Shown here piece after piece: positions 56,266-64,000 of a stretch of DNA of 64,000 nucleotides. A program made the position numbers and the translations under genes. Below the pieces are notes generated by a model. The model was not told where the DNA came from. It did not search any database and saw only the letters and a program-made list of their open reading frames with translations. Origin of the DNA: Maricaulis maris (GTDB lineage Bacteria > Pseudomonadota > Alphaproteobacteria > Caulobacterales > Maricaulaceae); NCBI RefSeq assembly GCF_036322705.1, contig NZ_AP027270.1:682001-746000 (forward strand), written 5' to 3'. Within the stretch, counting starts at the first letter, position 1. Each line of letters starts with the position of its first letter.

Positions 56266-57612
56266 ATGATGCGCACTCTGATCGATCGCGTTGAACGCCT
56301 CGATGACCGGATCCTGGAAGGACGGGTCACCGCGCTCAACGGGCTGCTTGTCGAGGCCGAGGGGCCAAAGGCTGGCCTGTCGCTTGGCGCCCACGCCCAG
56401 ATCGAGACCGGCAATGGCATGGCCGAGTGCGAAGTTGTCGGCTTTCGCGGCGAGACCGCCCTGATGATGCCGTTCGGTCCGCTTGAGGGCGTTCGTCCTG
56501 GAGCCCGAGCCCGTCTGCAGCCCGAAGCGGCCCGCGTTCGTCCCAGTCAGGCTTGGCTGGGTCGCGTCCTCGACGGTTTCGGTCGCCCACTGGATCATGG
56601 TCCGGCCCTCACCGAAGGCGGTATCGCCTATCCCCTGAAGGGTAACCCGCCCAGCGCCCATGGTCGGGCCCGTCTCGGCAGCCGGATGGATCTGGGTGTG
56701 CGGGTGCTCAATTGCTTCATCCCGATGCGGCGCGGACAGCGGCTCGGCATCTTTGCCGGCTCCGGTGTCGGCAAGTCGGTCCTGATGTCGATGCTGGCCC
56801 GGGCCTGCGACGCCGACGTCATCGTGATCGGCCTGATCGGCGAACGGGGCCGGGAAGCGCGGGAATTTGTCGACGACGTTCTCGGACCGGAAGGACGCAA
56901 GCGTTCGGTGGTGATTACCGAGACCTCGGATGCGCCGGCCCTGGCCCGTCGCCAAGCGGCTCACCTGACGCTGACGGCTGCTGAATATTTCCGTGATCAG
57001 GGTCTCGATGTCCTCTGCTTGATGGACAGCGTCACACGTTTTGCCCTCGCGCAGCGCGAAATCGGCCTTGCCGCCGGCGAACCCCCGACCACGCGCGGAT
57101 ATACGCCGTCCGTATTTGCTGAATTGCCACGGCTACTTGAGCGCGCAGGGCCGGGTCCAGAGCGGTCCGATGGCGGAAAACAGGGGACCATTACCGGTCT
57201 TTTCACTGTTTTGGTGGATGGTGATGACCACAACGAACCAATAGCCGATGCCGTTCGCGGTATCCTGGATGGACACGTGGTCATGAGCCGAGCCATTGCC
57301 GAACGCGGGCGCTACCCCGCCATCGACGTGCTCAAGTCCGTCAGCCGGACGGCTCCGGAAGTCTATGAGCCCGCCGAGCGACCCCTGGTCGCGGAAGCGC
57401 GCAAGCATTTGTCGGCCTATGCCGACATGGAAGAACTGATCCGGCTGGGTGCCTACACCCAGGGATCGAATCCGGCAGTGGATCGGGCCATCGCGCTCAA
57501 CGAACCGCTGGAAGCGTTCCTCGGACAGCAAAAAGACGAGGCGGCGGACATCCCGACGACCTTTGCGATGCTGTCGGGGATTTTGGGTGGTGGTGAAGGA
57601 GGGCGACAATGA
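56266..57612 (+). CDS. fliI: Flagellum-specific ATP synthase FliI
   Basis: ATPase of the flagellar type III export apparatus. The 448-residue protein has Walker [18 protein letters not shown], then [17 protein letters not shown], and [22 protein letters not shown], all typical of FliI rather than F1-beta. The start at 56266 (MMRTLIDRV) is preceded by ggcggg. fliJ overlaps its stop by 4 bases. It is transcribed divergently from ctrA, with a 524-base regulatory region between. Confidence 0.95.
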   Translation: MMRTLIDRVERLDDRILEGRVTALNGLLVEAEGPKAGLSLGAHAQIETGNGMAECEVVGFRGETALMMPFGPLEGVRPGARARLQPEAARVRPSQAWLGRVLDGFGRPLDHGPALTEGGIAYPLKGNPPSAHGRARLGSRMDLGVRVLNCFIPMRRGQRLGIFAGSGVGKSVLMSMLARACDADVIVIGLIGERGREAREFVDDVLGPEGRKRSVVITETSDAPALARRQAAHLTLTAAEYFRDQGLDVLCLMDSVTRFALAQREIGLAAGEPPTTRGYTPSVFAELPRLLERAGPGPERSDGGKQGTITGLFTVLVDGDDHNEPIADAVRGILDGHVVMSRAIAERGRYPAIDVLKSVSRTAPEVYEPAERPLVAEARKHLSAYADMEELIRLGAYTQGSNPAVDRAIALNEPLEAFLGQQKDEAADIPTTFAMLSGILGGGEGGRQ

Positions 57613-58028
57613 CACGCTCACATGAACCCTTGATCCGGCTTGCCCGGTTCAAAGTGGAAGAATTGCAAAAGCAGATGGCCGAGCTGGATCGCTCGCGCGC
57701 AGCCCTGATCGGTCAGATCGAGCGCCTCGAGGCGTCGGTCCCCGAGGAGCAGGCCGCCGCAGCCCAGTCCAAGGAAGGCTATATCGCCTATGGGTCCTAC
57801 GCCCAGGCGGTGATCAAGCGGAAGGAAAATATCCGCGCCTCGCTGGACGAGATCGACGTGCAGGCCAATGCCCTGCGCGACCGCCTCTCCGAAGCCTTCC
57901 AGGACCTCAAGAAGTACGAGCTTCTCGAGGAGCGCCGTCTCGCCCGGATCGAACAGTCCGTGCGCGCCGCCGAACAGGACGAGCTCGACGAGATCGCGCT
58001 GACCCGCCACGGCCGCGCCTCGCACTGA
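57609..58028 (+). CDS. fliJ: Flagellar export protein FliJ
   Basis: Coiled-coil chaperone and stator-stalk-like partner of FliI. The 139-residue protein is almost entirely helical with heptad-like charge patterns (for example [20 protein letters not shown] and [20 protein letters not shown]). Family assignment comes from the length, the coiled-coil character and the position directly after fliI, with a 4-base overlap. A terminator follows. Confidence 0.9.
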   Translation: MTRSHEPLIRLARFKVEELQKQMAELDRSRAALIGQIERLEASVPEEQAAAAQSKEGYIAYGSYAQAVIKRKENIRASLDEIDVQANALRDRLSEAFQDLKKYELLEERRLARIEQSVRAAEQDELDEIALTRHGRASH

Positions 58029-58050
58029 ACAGCGAGCGCCTTGGCGGCAC

Positions 58051-58086
58051 AAAAAAGGCCCCGGACCGGTTGGTCCGGGGCCTTTT
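58051..58086. terminator. Bidirectional terminator between fliJ and the TonB receptor gene
   Basis: The stem GGCCCCGGACC/GGTCCGGGGCC is perfect with a 4-base loop, flanked by AAAAAA and TTTT. It is suited to stop both the fliI-fliJ transcript and the convergent receptor transcript. Confidence 0.9.
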
Positions 58087-58126
58087 GTGTTTTGCGGGTC
58101 TTTGGTGTTATGGCCTGGCGGCTGGA

Positions 58127-60229
58127 TCAGAACGCCTGCGACCAGCTCACATCAAAGCGGAGCGAGCGGCCCGGTTCGCTGACGCCGGCGAAGACGCGGT
58201 CATAATCGTGGTCGAACAGGTTTTCGATACCGGCATTGAGGCGCAGGCCACTGTCGGCGATCGGTTGCCAGCGGGCATAGGCGTCGGCGACGACATAGCC
58301 TGGGCGGTGTTCGGCCGTATCCAGCGGTTTGTCATACTCTCCCGCCGCCTCGATCCGACCACCCAGGGTCAGCCGGGCCTCTTCGAAACGCCAGCGACCA
58401 TCGACGAAGAGCCGGGTCGGGGCGAGCGAGCCGAGCGGATTGCCGGTCGCCACGTCCTTGCCGTCAATGCCTGTGAGGGAGGCGTCGAGCGAGAAGGCGC
58501 CCTGACCGAAGCCCAGCTGGACCTCATAGCCTTCCAGCTCAGCCGAGCCGACATTGCGGCTCTGTGTCGTGCCGGCCGAGCAGGGCGCGAAGAAGGGCGG
58601 CGCGAAACAGGTCGGGTCGAAGGCAAAGTCGACGAAGAGATCGATCAGATTGTCGGCCTTGGTCTGGTACCAGGACGCGCTCATGTCGAGGCGGTCGAGG
58701 GTGACCCGGTCGGACAGGTCCACCCGGAAGCCGATCTCCAGCGTCTCCGTTTCCTCTGGCAGCAGGTCCGGATTGGCGATGAAGTCATTGCTGATGAAAA
58801 CCGGCGCGCCAAGGATGATGTGCGGCAGGGAGAAGTGTGTGCCGTCCAGATAGAGCTCGTTGATTGATGGTGCCCGGAACGCCTCGCCCCAGCTGACAAA
58901 GACGTTGAAGTCCTCGATCGGTGCATAGGTCGCGGCAAAGCGGGTGGAGGTCGCATCGCTGGCTGTGCTGGCGGTGGTCGGTGTCGAGGTCTCGAACCTG
59001 TCCTGGCGCACGCCCGGCAACAGGATGACACGGCCCGGCAGGCCGAAGGGCGCCTGACCGTCGAGTTCCAGCTGGGCCCAGCCGGCCGAGAACCGGCTGT
59101 CGGCATCCGGCGCGCCACCGCGCACACCGCCGGTTCCGGTGCTGTCATAGCCGTCCTGACTGTCCTCGTAATACTCCCCGCCCACGGTTAGACCGGCATC
59201 GAGGGCACCGAGGGTGAAGTCGAAACGCTGGTCGAGGCGGAGGCCGGTGGTTTCCAGGTCGCGGCGAAGCTGGCGACCTGACACGGTCTCGGTTTCGTCG
59301 ACCCCGGTTTGGTTGCGATAGACGGTGACACTCAGATCGAGCCAGTCGATCGACGGCGGCGCGAGCGTGGTGTTCAGGGTGAGTACGTCCGCCGTGATGA
59401 CCTTGTCGACCAGGGCATTGAGTGGATCGACGCCGGCACCGCCCTGGCCATTATTGGGCTCGGTCGCGCGACCGTCGAAACCCTGCCAGCTCAGCTCTGT
59501 GCGGACGCCGTCCGCCAGGTCCGCGCCCAGCTTTATGAGGCCGGACAGGCTGTCATTCTCCGCCGGCAGGTCGGCCCCGGACCCCAGGGCAATGTCACCG
59601 GATGAGCGTGCCGAAACCGAGGCGAGGGCATCGAGACGGCCTACCCGTCCAAACAGGCTCGCCGAGCCGCGCGTCTCTTCATCGACAGAGCGGTAGCCGG
59701 CGCCGAGGCCATAGCCCCATCTTTCGCCGTGGCCCAGAAGGTCGTCAGCGCTCGCAGTCCGGAACGCGACGACACCGCCGGATGCGCCGGACCCGTAGAG
59801 CGCCGAGGCCGGCCCGCGCACCGCTTCGACGGCGACCAGCATGGCCGGGTCGACGAAGAAGACCCCGTCATGGGCCGAGCTGTAATTCTGTCGCGCGCCA
59901 TCGAGCAGCAGGGTCGTGTTCTCGCGGCCCTGGCCGCGCAGCGAGACGGTCTGCCCTGTCCGGCGCGGACCACCACTGACCTCCAGTCCTAGCACCTGGC
60001 GCAACAGGTCGTCGAGATCGGACGGGCGGGCGAGGTCGAGCGTTTCGGCATCAATCCGGGCCGTCGCACCGGGATACACAAAGCGGTCGAGCTGCGTATG
60101 GGTCGCCTCGACGACAATCACGTCCTCGCCCGGGGCGCCCGGGCTGGTTAGGGCGTCTGCGGTCGTCTGGGCGAAGGCGGGGGCGGCAAGGGCGATGAGA
60201 GCCGTTGACGCGAGAGCTGCATGTTTCAT
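58127..60229 (-). CDS. TonB-dependent outer-membrane receptor, heme/hemoglobin type
   Basis: A 700-residue outer-membrane transporter with a signal peptide (about 1-20, ending AFA). The plug domain has VSLRGQGRENTTLLLDGARQ and AVRGPASALYGSGASGGVV; the barrel has FNVFVSWGEAFRAPSINELYLDG, a motif of heme and hemoglobin receptors, and NPDLLPEETETLEIGFR. The protein ends with an aromatic residue (WSQAF), as barrel proteins do. Two Fur-like boxes lie in the divergent promoter region, so iron control is likely. Heme is the probable cargo but other iron sources are possible. Confidence 0.9.
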   Translation of the reverse strand: MKHAALASTALIALAAPAFAQTTADALTSPGAPGEDVIVVEATHTQLDRFVYPGATARIDAETLDLARPSDLDDLLRQVLGLEVSGGPRRTGQTVSLRGQGRENTTLLLDGARQNYSSAHDGVFFVDPAMLVAVEAVRGPASALYGSGASGGVVAFRTASADDLLGHGERWGYGLGAGYRSVDEETRGSASLFGRVGRLDALASVSARSSGDIALGSGADLPAENDSLSGLIKLGADLADGVRTELSWQGFDGRATEPNNGQGGAGVDPLNALVDKVITADVLTLNTTLAPPSIDWLDLSVTVYRNQTGVDETETVSGRQLRRDLETTGLRLDQRFDFTLGALDAGLTVGGEYYEDSQDGYDSTGTGGVRGGAPDADSRFSAGWAQLELDGQAPFGLPGRVILLPGVRQDRFETSTPTTASTASDATSTRFAATYAPIEDFNVFVSWGEAFRAPSINELYLDGTHFSLPHIILGAPVFISNDFIANPDLLPEETETLEIGFRVDLSDRVTLDRLDMSASWYQTKADNLIDLFVDFAFDPTCFAPPFFAPCSAGTTQSRNVGSAELEGYEVQLGFGQGAFSLDASLTGIDGKDVATGNPLGSLAPTRLFVDGRWRFEEARLTLGGRIEAAGEYDKPLDTAEHRPGYVVADAYARWQPIADSGLRLNAGIENLFDHDYDRVFAGVSEPGRSLRFDVSWSQAF

Positions 60230-60244
60230 GGCGTGTCCCTGTTT

Positions 60245-60259
60245 TGCGAATGATTATCA
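60245..60259 (-). promoter_or_regulatory. Fur-like box upstream of the TonB receptor gene
   Basis: Read on the minus strand this is TGATAATCATTCGCA, matching the 7-1-7 Fur motif TGATAATnATTATCA at 12 of 14 positions. It begins 16 bases upstream of the receptor start codon. Confidence 0.6.
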
Positions 60260-60297
60260 CTTGCGGCTTTCTGCCGGGCGCGATATCCAATTGCAAG

Positions 60298-60312
60298 TGA
60301 GAATCTTTCTCA
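60298..60312 (+). promoter_or_regulatory. Fur-like box between TonB receptor and DUF6607 genes
   Basis: TGAGAATCTTTCTCA fits the 7-1-7 Fur motif TGAGAATnATTCTCA with one mismatch and is a perfect inverted repeat around TCT. It lies about 50 bases upstream of the DUF6607 start. Confidence 0.65.
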
Positions 60313-60361
60313 AGAAACACATGACTGAAATCAGGGTTATTCCAGACAAACCGAGGGACAC

Positions 60362-61372
60362 ATGAAAACTGCTATTCTGGCTGCGGCCGCACTGACACTG
60401 GCCGGCTGCGCCACCGCGACGCCCGGCCCGACAGCCGCGTCCATGGCGACGCCGCCGGCCGATGCGGCGCGGGCGACCGCGTCACACGACGCTGCCGCGT
60501 TCGAGCGCGACCGACAGGCGATCCTGGCCATGCAGGGCGAATACGCGGTGACGTTCGACTTCCGCGAAATGGTGCCGATCGCGTCGGGCTATGAGTTGGC
60601 CGAGCCCAAGCTGACCCCGGCACGGGAAGTCGTTATCGTCGTCGAGGATAGGGGCGACTTTATCATGCTGCAGCATTTGCTGATCGTCGGCGAAGAGGCC
60701 AACCCGTTCATCGTCAAGCATTGGCGCCAGGACTGGCGTTACCAGCCCGAGACCGTTCTCGCCTTTCAGGGTTTTGATGACTGGACCGTTGAGAATGTGT
60801 CTGCCGCCGAGGCCGCCGGCGCCTGGTCCCAGACCGTTTATCAGGTCGATGACAGTCCGCGCTATGCGGCGGTCGCACCCTGGACCCATGACGCCGATGG
60901 TGTTTCAACCTGGGAGCCGCCGGTCTCCTGGCGTCCGCTGCCACGCCGCGATGACACCACGCGCGACGATTATGACGTCATCGCCGCCGTCAATCGCCAC
61001 ACCGTGACGGCCTGGGGCTGGATCCATGAGCAGGACAATTCCAAGCTGCTCCTCGACGGTGATGGTGTCCACGAGCTGGTGCGCGAGACCGGTGTGAACA
61101 CCTATCGCCGTACCGACCTGTCCAATGACCAGGCCGCCCGTGACTACTGGACGGCAACCGAGGACTATTGGGCCCTGGTTCGGACGCGGTTCGAGGCGCT
61201 CGAAACCGACGGGACCCGCCGCTTCCATATCGAGGATGATGCCGAGGGCACGCAGCTCTACGGGCCCATCCTTGAAGCCGGTCAGCGCGTCCTGTTCGGT
61301 CTGAGCGACGCCGAGTCAGCCTTTGCCGAGGCGGAGCCTTATCTCGACAGTCAGATCACCATTGTCCGCTAA
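60362..61372 (+). CDS. DUF6607 lipoprotein, iron/heme-linked
   Basis: A 336-residue lipoprotein; the lipobox LAGC places the acylated Cys at about 16. The rest matches DUF6607: EYAVTFDFREMVPIASGYEL, FIVKHWRQDWRYQPETVLAF and GWIHEQDNSKLLL are family-like. The function is unknown, but the family is often found beside TonB-dependent heme receptors, as here. The two Fur-like boxes in the shared promoter region support joint iron control. Likely outer- or inner-membrane-anchored in the periplasm. Confidence 0.85.
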   Translation: MKTAILAAAALTLAGCATATPGPTAASMATPPADAARATASHDAAAFERDRQAILAMQGEYAVTFDFREMVPIASGYELAEPKLTPAREVVIVVEDRGDFIMLQHLLIVGEEANPFIVKHWRQDWRYQPETVLAFQGFDDWTVENVSAAEAAGAWSQTVYQVDDSPRYAAVAPWTHDADGVSTWEPPVSWRPLPRRDDTTRDDYDVIAAVNRHTVTAWGWIHEQDNSKLLLDGDGVHELVRETGVNTYRRTDLSNDQAARDYWTATEDYWALVRTRFEALETDGTRRFHIEDDAEGTQLYGPILEAGQRVLFGLSDAESAFAEAEPYLDSQITIVR

Positions 61373-61393
61373 CGGTGTGACCGGATGGTGAGG

Positions 61394-61426
61394 AAAGGCG
61401 GTGCCGTCCCCGGGTGCCGCCTTTTT
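61394..61426. terminator. Terminator after DUF6607
   Basis: The stem AAAGGCGG/CCGCCTTT encloses a GC-rich loop and is followed by TT on the plus strand, with an A-run on the other side, so it can serve both the DUF6607 gene and the convergent membrane-protein gene. Confidence 0.7.
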
Positions 61427-61430
61427 CCGG

Positions 61431-61751
61431 TCAGCGCCCGTAGCGCCGCTTGGCCCAGAAAATCGCACCGATGGTGACCATGTAGATCGCCAGCCGCAGC
61501 AGCACCACGACTCCGCCGCGCTCATCGAGGCGGGAGAAAGCGAAATCAAAGGCGAAGTCGGGCGGGACGCCGGTCGACCAGCGATAGAGGAAGGGCGCGC
61601 AGGCATCGAGCATGAAGGCAATCGAGGCGGCGGCCGGCCATTGCGGCCATTTGCGCATGATAAGGGCGGCGACCAGCGACAGGACGATGATCAACCACCA
61701 GTCAAACGGTGTGAAGCCGGCGCTCAATCGATCTGCAAGACTGTCATACAT
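61431..61751 (-). CDS. Hypothetical membrane protein, 106 residues
   Basis: A protein with three hydrophobic segments (WLIIVLSLVAALIM, AAASIAFMLDACAPFL, VVLLRLAIYMVTIGAIFW) and the basic end AKRRYGR. No family is recognised. It follows flhG on the same strand after 23 bases, so it is probably transcribed with flhA-flhF-flhG, but no flagellar role is shown. Confidence 0.65.
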   Translation of the reverse strand: MYDSLADRLSAGFTPFDWWLIIVLSLVAALIMRKWPQWPAAASIAFMLDACAPFLYRWSTGVPPDFAFDFAFSRLDERGGVVVLLRLAIYMVTIGAIFWAKRRYGR

Positions 61752-61774
61752 GCTCTTTTACCCCCGGCGTCCGA

Positions 61775-62575
61775 TCAGGCCGCCTGCTTGCCACGTGCCA
61801 ACGCCCCGGCGAGTGACTGGATGTCCTTGGCGGCTTCACATTGCGGCGCCCGCAGCGAGACACAGGTCTGGGCCCGGATGGCGGCCGGTACGGTCGGGTC
61901 CCGGCGGATGATGCCGGCCAGGGTCGGCGTGAAGCTCAGGAAGGCCTCGCAGGTCTTGCGGAAGGCCCCGAAGGCTTCATTGGCGGCACCCAGGCTTGGC
62001 GCATTATTGATCACGACCAGCGGCGAAGCGCCGTCATCATGGAGGCGCAGCGTTTTCACGAAGGCATAGGCGTCGGTCAGCGAGGTCGGCTCGTCATTGA
62101 GGACGATCACCACGTCGTCTGCGGTCAGCGCCAGCCGGATGGTCGCGCGGTCGGCGCCGGCGGCGAGGTCCAGAATGGCCCGGTCATAGGACAGGGCGAG
62201 CGCGGCGACGCCGGTCGCCAGCTTGGTCAGGCCCGGCCCGGAGAGATTGGCCAGCGCACCGGATCCGGAGCGGCCGGAGATGACATCAAAGCCGCCCTTC
62301 TGCGGCGCGCCGCCCATGGCCGGGCAGATCGCATCGGCGATCCCGACCCGCCCATTGATCACGCTGGAGATGTCCGAATTGGGCTGCAGGCCCAGCTGGA
62401 CGTCGATATTCGCCATGCCGAGATCGCCGTCGACGAGCAGGCAGCGTTCTCCCATTTGCGAGAAGGCCCGGGCCATCCCGATCGACAGCATCGTCTTGCC
62501 GACGCCGCCCTTGCCGGAGGCGATGGCCAGGATTCGACCGGCGGAGCGGTCCTGCGGTGCGGACGCGATCTTCAT
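61775..62575 (-). CDS. flhG: Flagellar number regulator FlhG (MinD/ParA-like ATPase)
   Basis: ParA/MinD-type ATPase that, with FlhF, limits and places polar flagella. The 266-residue protein has the deviant Walker A ASGKGGVGKTMLSIGMARAF and LLVDGDLGMANIDVQLGLQ, both highly typical of FlhG/FleN. The ATPase core is intact. Its start overlaps the stop of flhF by one base (TGATG), so the two are coupled. Confidence 0.92.
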   Translation of the reverse strand: MKIASAPQDRSAGRILAIASGKGGVGKTMLSIGMARAFSQMGERCLLVDGDLGMANIDVQLGLQPNSDISSVINGRVGIADAICPAMGGAPQKGGFDVISGRSGSGALANLSGPGLTKLATGVAALALSYDRAILDLAAGADRATIRLALTADDVVIVLNDEPTSLTDAYAFVKTLRLHDDGASPLVVINNAPSLGAANEAFGAFRKTCEAFLSFTPTLAGIIRRDPTVPAAIRAQTCVSLRAPQCEAAKDIQSLAGALARGKQAA

Positions 62576-63567
62576 CAGTCTTCCTCCTCGAAGGGGGTGT
62601 TGCGATCCTCGACCAGGACGCGGGCCAGGCGCAGCGGCGTGGCGGGTGCCAGGCCACCCCCGATGAAGGGCGTGGAGGAAATCTGGGCGAAGGCCAGCCC
62701 GGTTTCGCCGACGCCGAGAATGGCGCCGAGGCGGCGGGCACAGTCGAGCTTGACCGGGATGCAGCGGCTGGCGCCGATCGAGGCAAACAGCGAGGCCGCG
62801 TCCTCGGCGTCTTCCGGGGTCAGACCGGCGTCGAAAACATAGAGAATTTCCGCATTGGCGCTGTCGGCGAAGGCCAGCGTCATGTCCAGATCATCGAGTT
62901 CGAACGGATTGACGGCCGGGCTGTCGATCAGGATGGGGCCGTCGATCTCGTCGACCGCATCGATCATCTCGCGCGGGTCATCGACGGCAAGGAAGCCGGC
63001 GCCCATGCGGCGGGCCAGTTCCTGCAGGCGATCATTGGCACCCGCGCGCTCGCCATCACAGGAAATCAGGGTCGGGACCGCGCCGGCGGTAATCGCCCGC
63101 GCGGCGGTCTTGGCCAGGGCCGAGGTCTTGCCGACGCCGGGCGTACCGGCAAACAGCACCGCGTGCTCCGGCACGGCGGGCAGCGGCTGAAAGGTGTAGC
63201 GGCTCTCGATGGCGTGGGCGAGACGGGCCACGGCCTGACCATCAGACAGGTCATGGGCCGAGCGGATCAGGGCCTGGGCGGCCGAACCGGGCGCGCGGTG
63301 GAAGCCGAGCGCGCGGATTACCCGGTCGAGCTCATTGTCCTCACGCAGGCCGCGCTCGATATCGGCTTCACCGGCGAGCCGGATCGAGCGGTCGCGCACC
63401 TGTTCGGCCGGTTCGGCGACGCGCGCCATCTCACTGGCCGCACGGACCTGGACGCCGCCGTCGGGACCATCGCCGGTGGCGATGATCACGGCGTCGGGAC
63501 CCATTTCACGGCGGACATCGGCCATGGCCTGGGTCAGGGACGGTGCGGCAAAGGTTTTCAGGTGCAT
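62575..63567 (-). CDS. flhF: Flagellar SRP-type GTPase FlhF
   Basis: SRP-family GTPase that marks the cell pole for flagellar assembly. The 330-residue protein has a B-domain-like start (MHLKTFAAPSLTQAMADVRREMG), then the GTPase domain with FAGTPGVGKTSALAKTAA, ISCDGERAGANDRLQELARR, and DSPAVNPFELDDLDM. It is downstream of flhA and coupled to flhG. A polar flagellum is therefore likely. Confidence 0.93.
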   Translation of the reverse strand: MHLKTFAAPSLTQAMADVRREMGPDAVIIATGDGPDGGVQVRAASEMARVAEPAEQVRDRSIRLAGEADIERGLREDNELDRVIRALGFHRAPGSAAQALIRSAHDLSDGQAVARLAHAIESRYTFQPLPAVPEHAVLFAGTPGVGKTSALAKTAARAITAGAVPTLISCDGERAGANDRLQELARRMGAGFLAVDDPREMIDAVDEIDGPILIDSPAVNPFELDDLDMTLAFADSANAEILYVFDAGLTPEDAEDAASLFASIGASRCIPVKLDCARRLGAILGVGETGLAFAQISSTPFIGGGLAPATPLRLARVLVEDRNTPFEEED

Positions 63568-63602
63568 GGGCTCGGATCATTCCACAGGTCAAAATCGGGC
63601 GT

Positions 63603-64000
63603 TCAGCCGACATGGCCCATCGTCTGGAGACGCGCGCTCGGATGGATTTCATTCTGCGACATCACCACGGTCTGCGGGCGAAAACGCTCAACCAACGAAC
63701 GCACATACGGACGAATCAGTGGGCTCGTCAGCAGTACAGGTACATGACCCTGTGCTGATGCGGTTTCAAAAGAGTTTCGAATGGCAGCCACGAAATCGTG
63801 CAGCTTCGACGGGGCCAGGGCGAGCTGGCGGCGATCGCCATCCCCGACCAGGGCTTCCATGAAGGCCTGCTCCCATTGCGGACCCATGGCGAGCACCGGC
63901 AGGACACCGTCATGCGCCTTGTTGGCGTGGCAGATCTGGCGCGCCAGGCGGGTCCGGACATGCTCGACGATGGCGTCGAGATTCTGGGTCGTGGCACTGG
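63603..64000 (-). CDS. flhA: Flagellar export protein FlhA, C-terminal part (gene runs past window)
   Basis: Core inner-membrane component of the flagellar export gate. Only the last 132 residues of its cytoplasmic domain are present. The text HVRTRLARQICHANKAHDGVL, then AMGPQWEQAFMEALVGDGDR and LTSPLIRPYVRSLVERF matches FlhA. It precedes flhF by about 35 bases on the same strand, giving the order flhA-flhF-flhG found in polarly flagellated bacteria. Confidence 0.94.
   Translation of the reverse strand, partial: SATTQNLDAIVEHVRTRLARQICHANKAHDGVLPVLAMGPQWEQAFMEALVGDGDRRQLALAPSKLHDFVAAIRNSFETASAQGHVPVLLTSPLIRPYVRSLVERFRPQTVVMSQNEIHPSARLQTMGHVG

Overview
The window reads as chromosomal DNA from a GC-rich, motile, dimorphic alphaproteobacterium of the Caulobacterales/Hyphomonadaceae type; a Maricaulis-like marine stalked bacterium is my best guess. 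The evidence is a CtrA master regulator with a separate ChpT phosphotransferase, GANTC (CcrM-type) and TTAA (CtrA-type) motifs at ctrA, a polar-flagellum set (flhA-flhF-flhG, fliI-fliJ), and many small alphaproteobacterial families (DUF2093, DUF4167, DUF4170, DUF3035). No rRNA, tRNA, CRISPR array, prophage or intact insertion sequence was found. Genes are dense, with many 4-base ATGA overlaps.

Layout. 1-4 kb: end of ileS, lspA, a DUF3035 lipoprotein and mutL. 4-11.3 kb: a PoxB-like enzyme, an unrecognised 370-residue protein, rsmD, an RluB-type pseudouridine synthase, tadA, an amidohydrolase-like protein that lacks its barrel, a GNAT acetyltransferase and a TauE-type permease. 11.3-18.5 kb: a repeat-free gap with a doubtful small gene pair, a phosphotransferase, an exported amidohydrolase, purD, xseA, DUF2093 and an M23 peptidase. 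18.5-31.5 kb: a cluster of hairpin repeats, then mostly minus-strand envelope genes (lpxL-like, lpxK, waaA, DUF374 acyltransferase, msbA-like, DUF4170, TldD/PmbA), interrupted by a plus-strand phosphatase and a GAF-PAS histidine kinase. 31.5-42.5 kb: AlaC-like aminotransferase, MAPEG protein, prfA-prmC, DUF4167, MATE, MOSC and clpB behind a sigma32-type promoter, followed by a large hairpin and two small membrane proteins. 42.5-47 kb: ACR3 arsenite exporter with arsenate reductase, a glyoxalase-related protein, a DUF6896-like protein and a MepM-like M23 peptidase. 47-58 kb: the cell-cycle, chemotaxis and flagellar core (chpT, hybrid cheA, cheW, cheY, cheB, cheR, an exported protein, ctrA, fliI, fliJ). 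58-64 kb: a Fur-box-flanked TonB receptor and DUF6607 lipoprotein pair, then flhG, flhF and the end of flhA.

How it fits together. ChpT passes phosphate to CtrA, which in relatives drives flagellar genes. Here chpT abuts a chemotaxis operon and ctrA is divergent from fliI-fliJ, so phosphorelay, steering and flagellar export are linked within about 11 kb. The lipid A/Kdo genes with the MsbA-like flippase form an envelope-biogenesis region.

Most unusual items: a hairpin repeat family with a conserved 27-base loop and a stem whose variable segments stay complementary in both copies (18563-18643 and 41785-41911); a dense regulatory region between ctrA and fliI with nine GANTC sites, a TTAAC direct repeat and a perfect DnaA box; a hybrid CheA with two CheW-like domains, a degenerate receiver and a duplicated linker motif; the barrel-less amidohydrolase; and two Fur-like boxes between the TonB receptor and DUF6607 genes.
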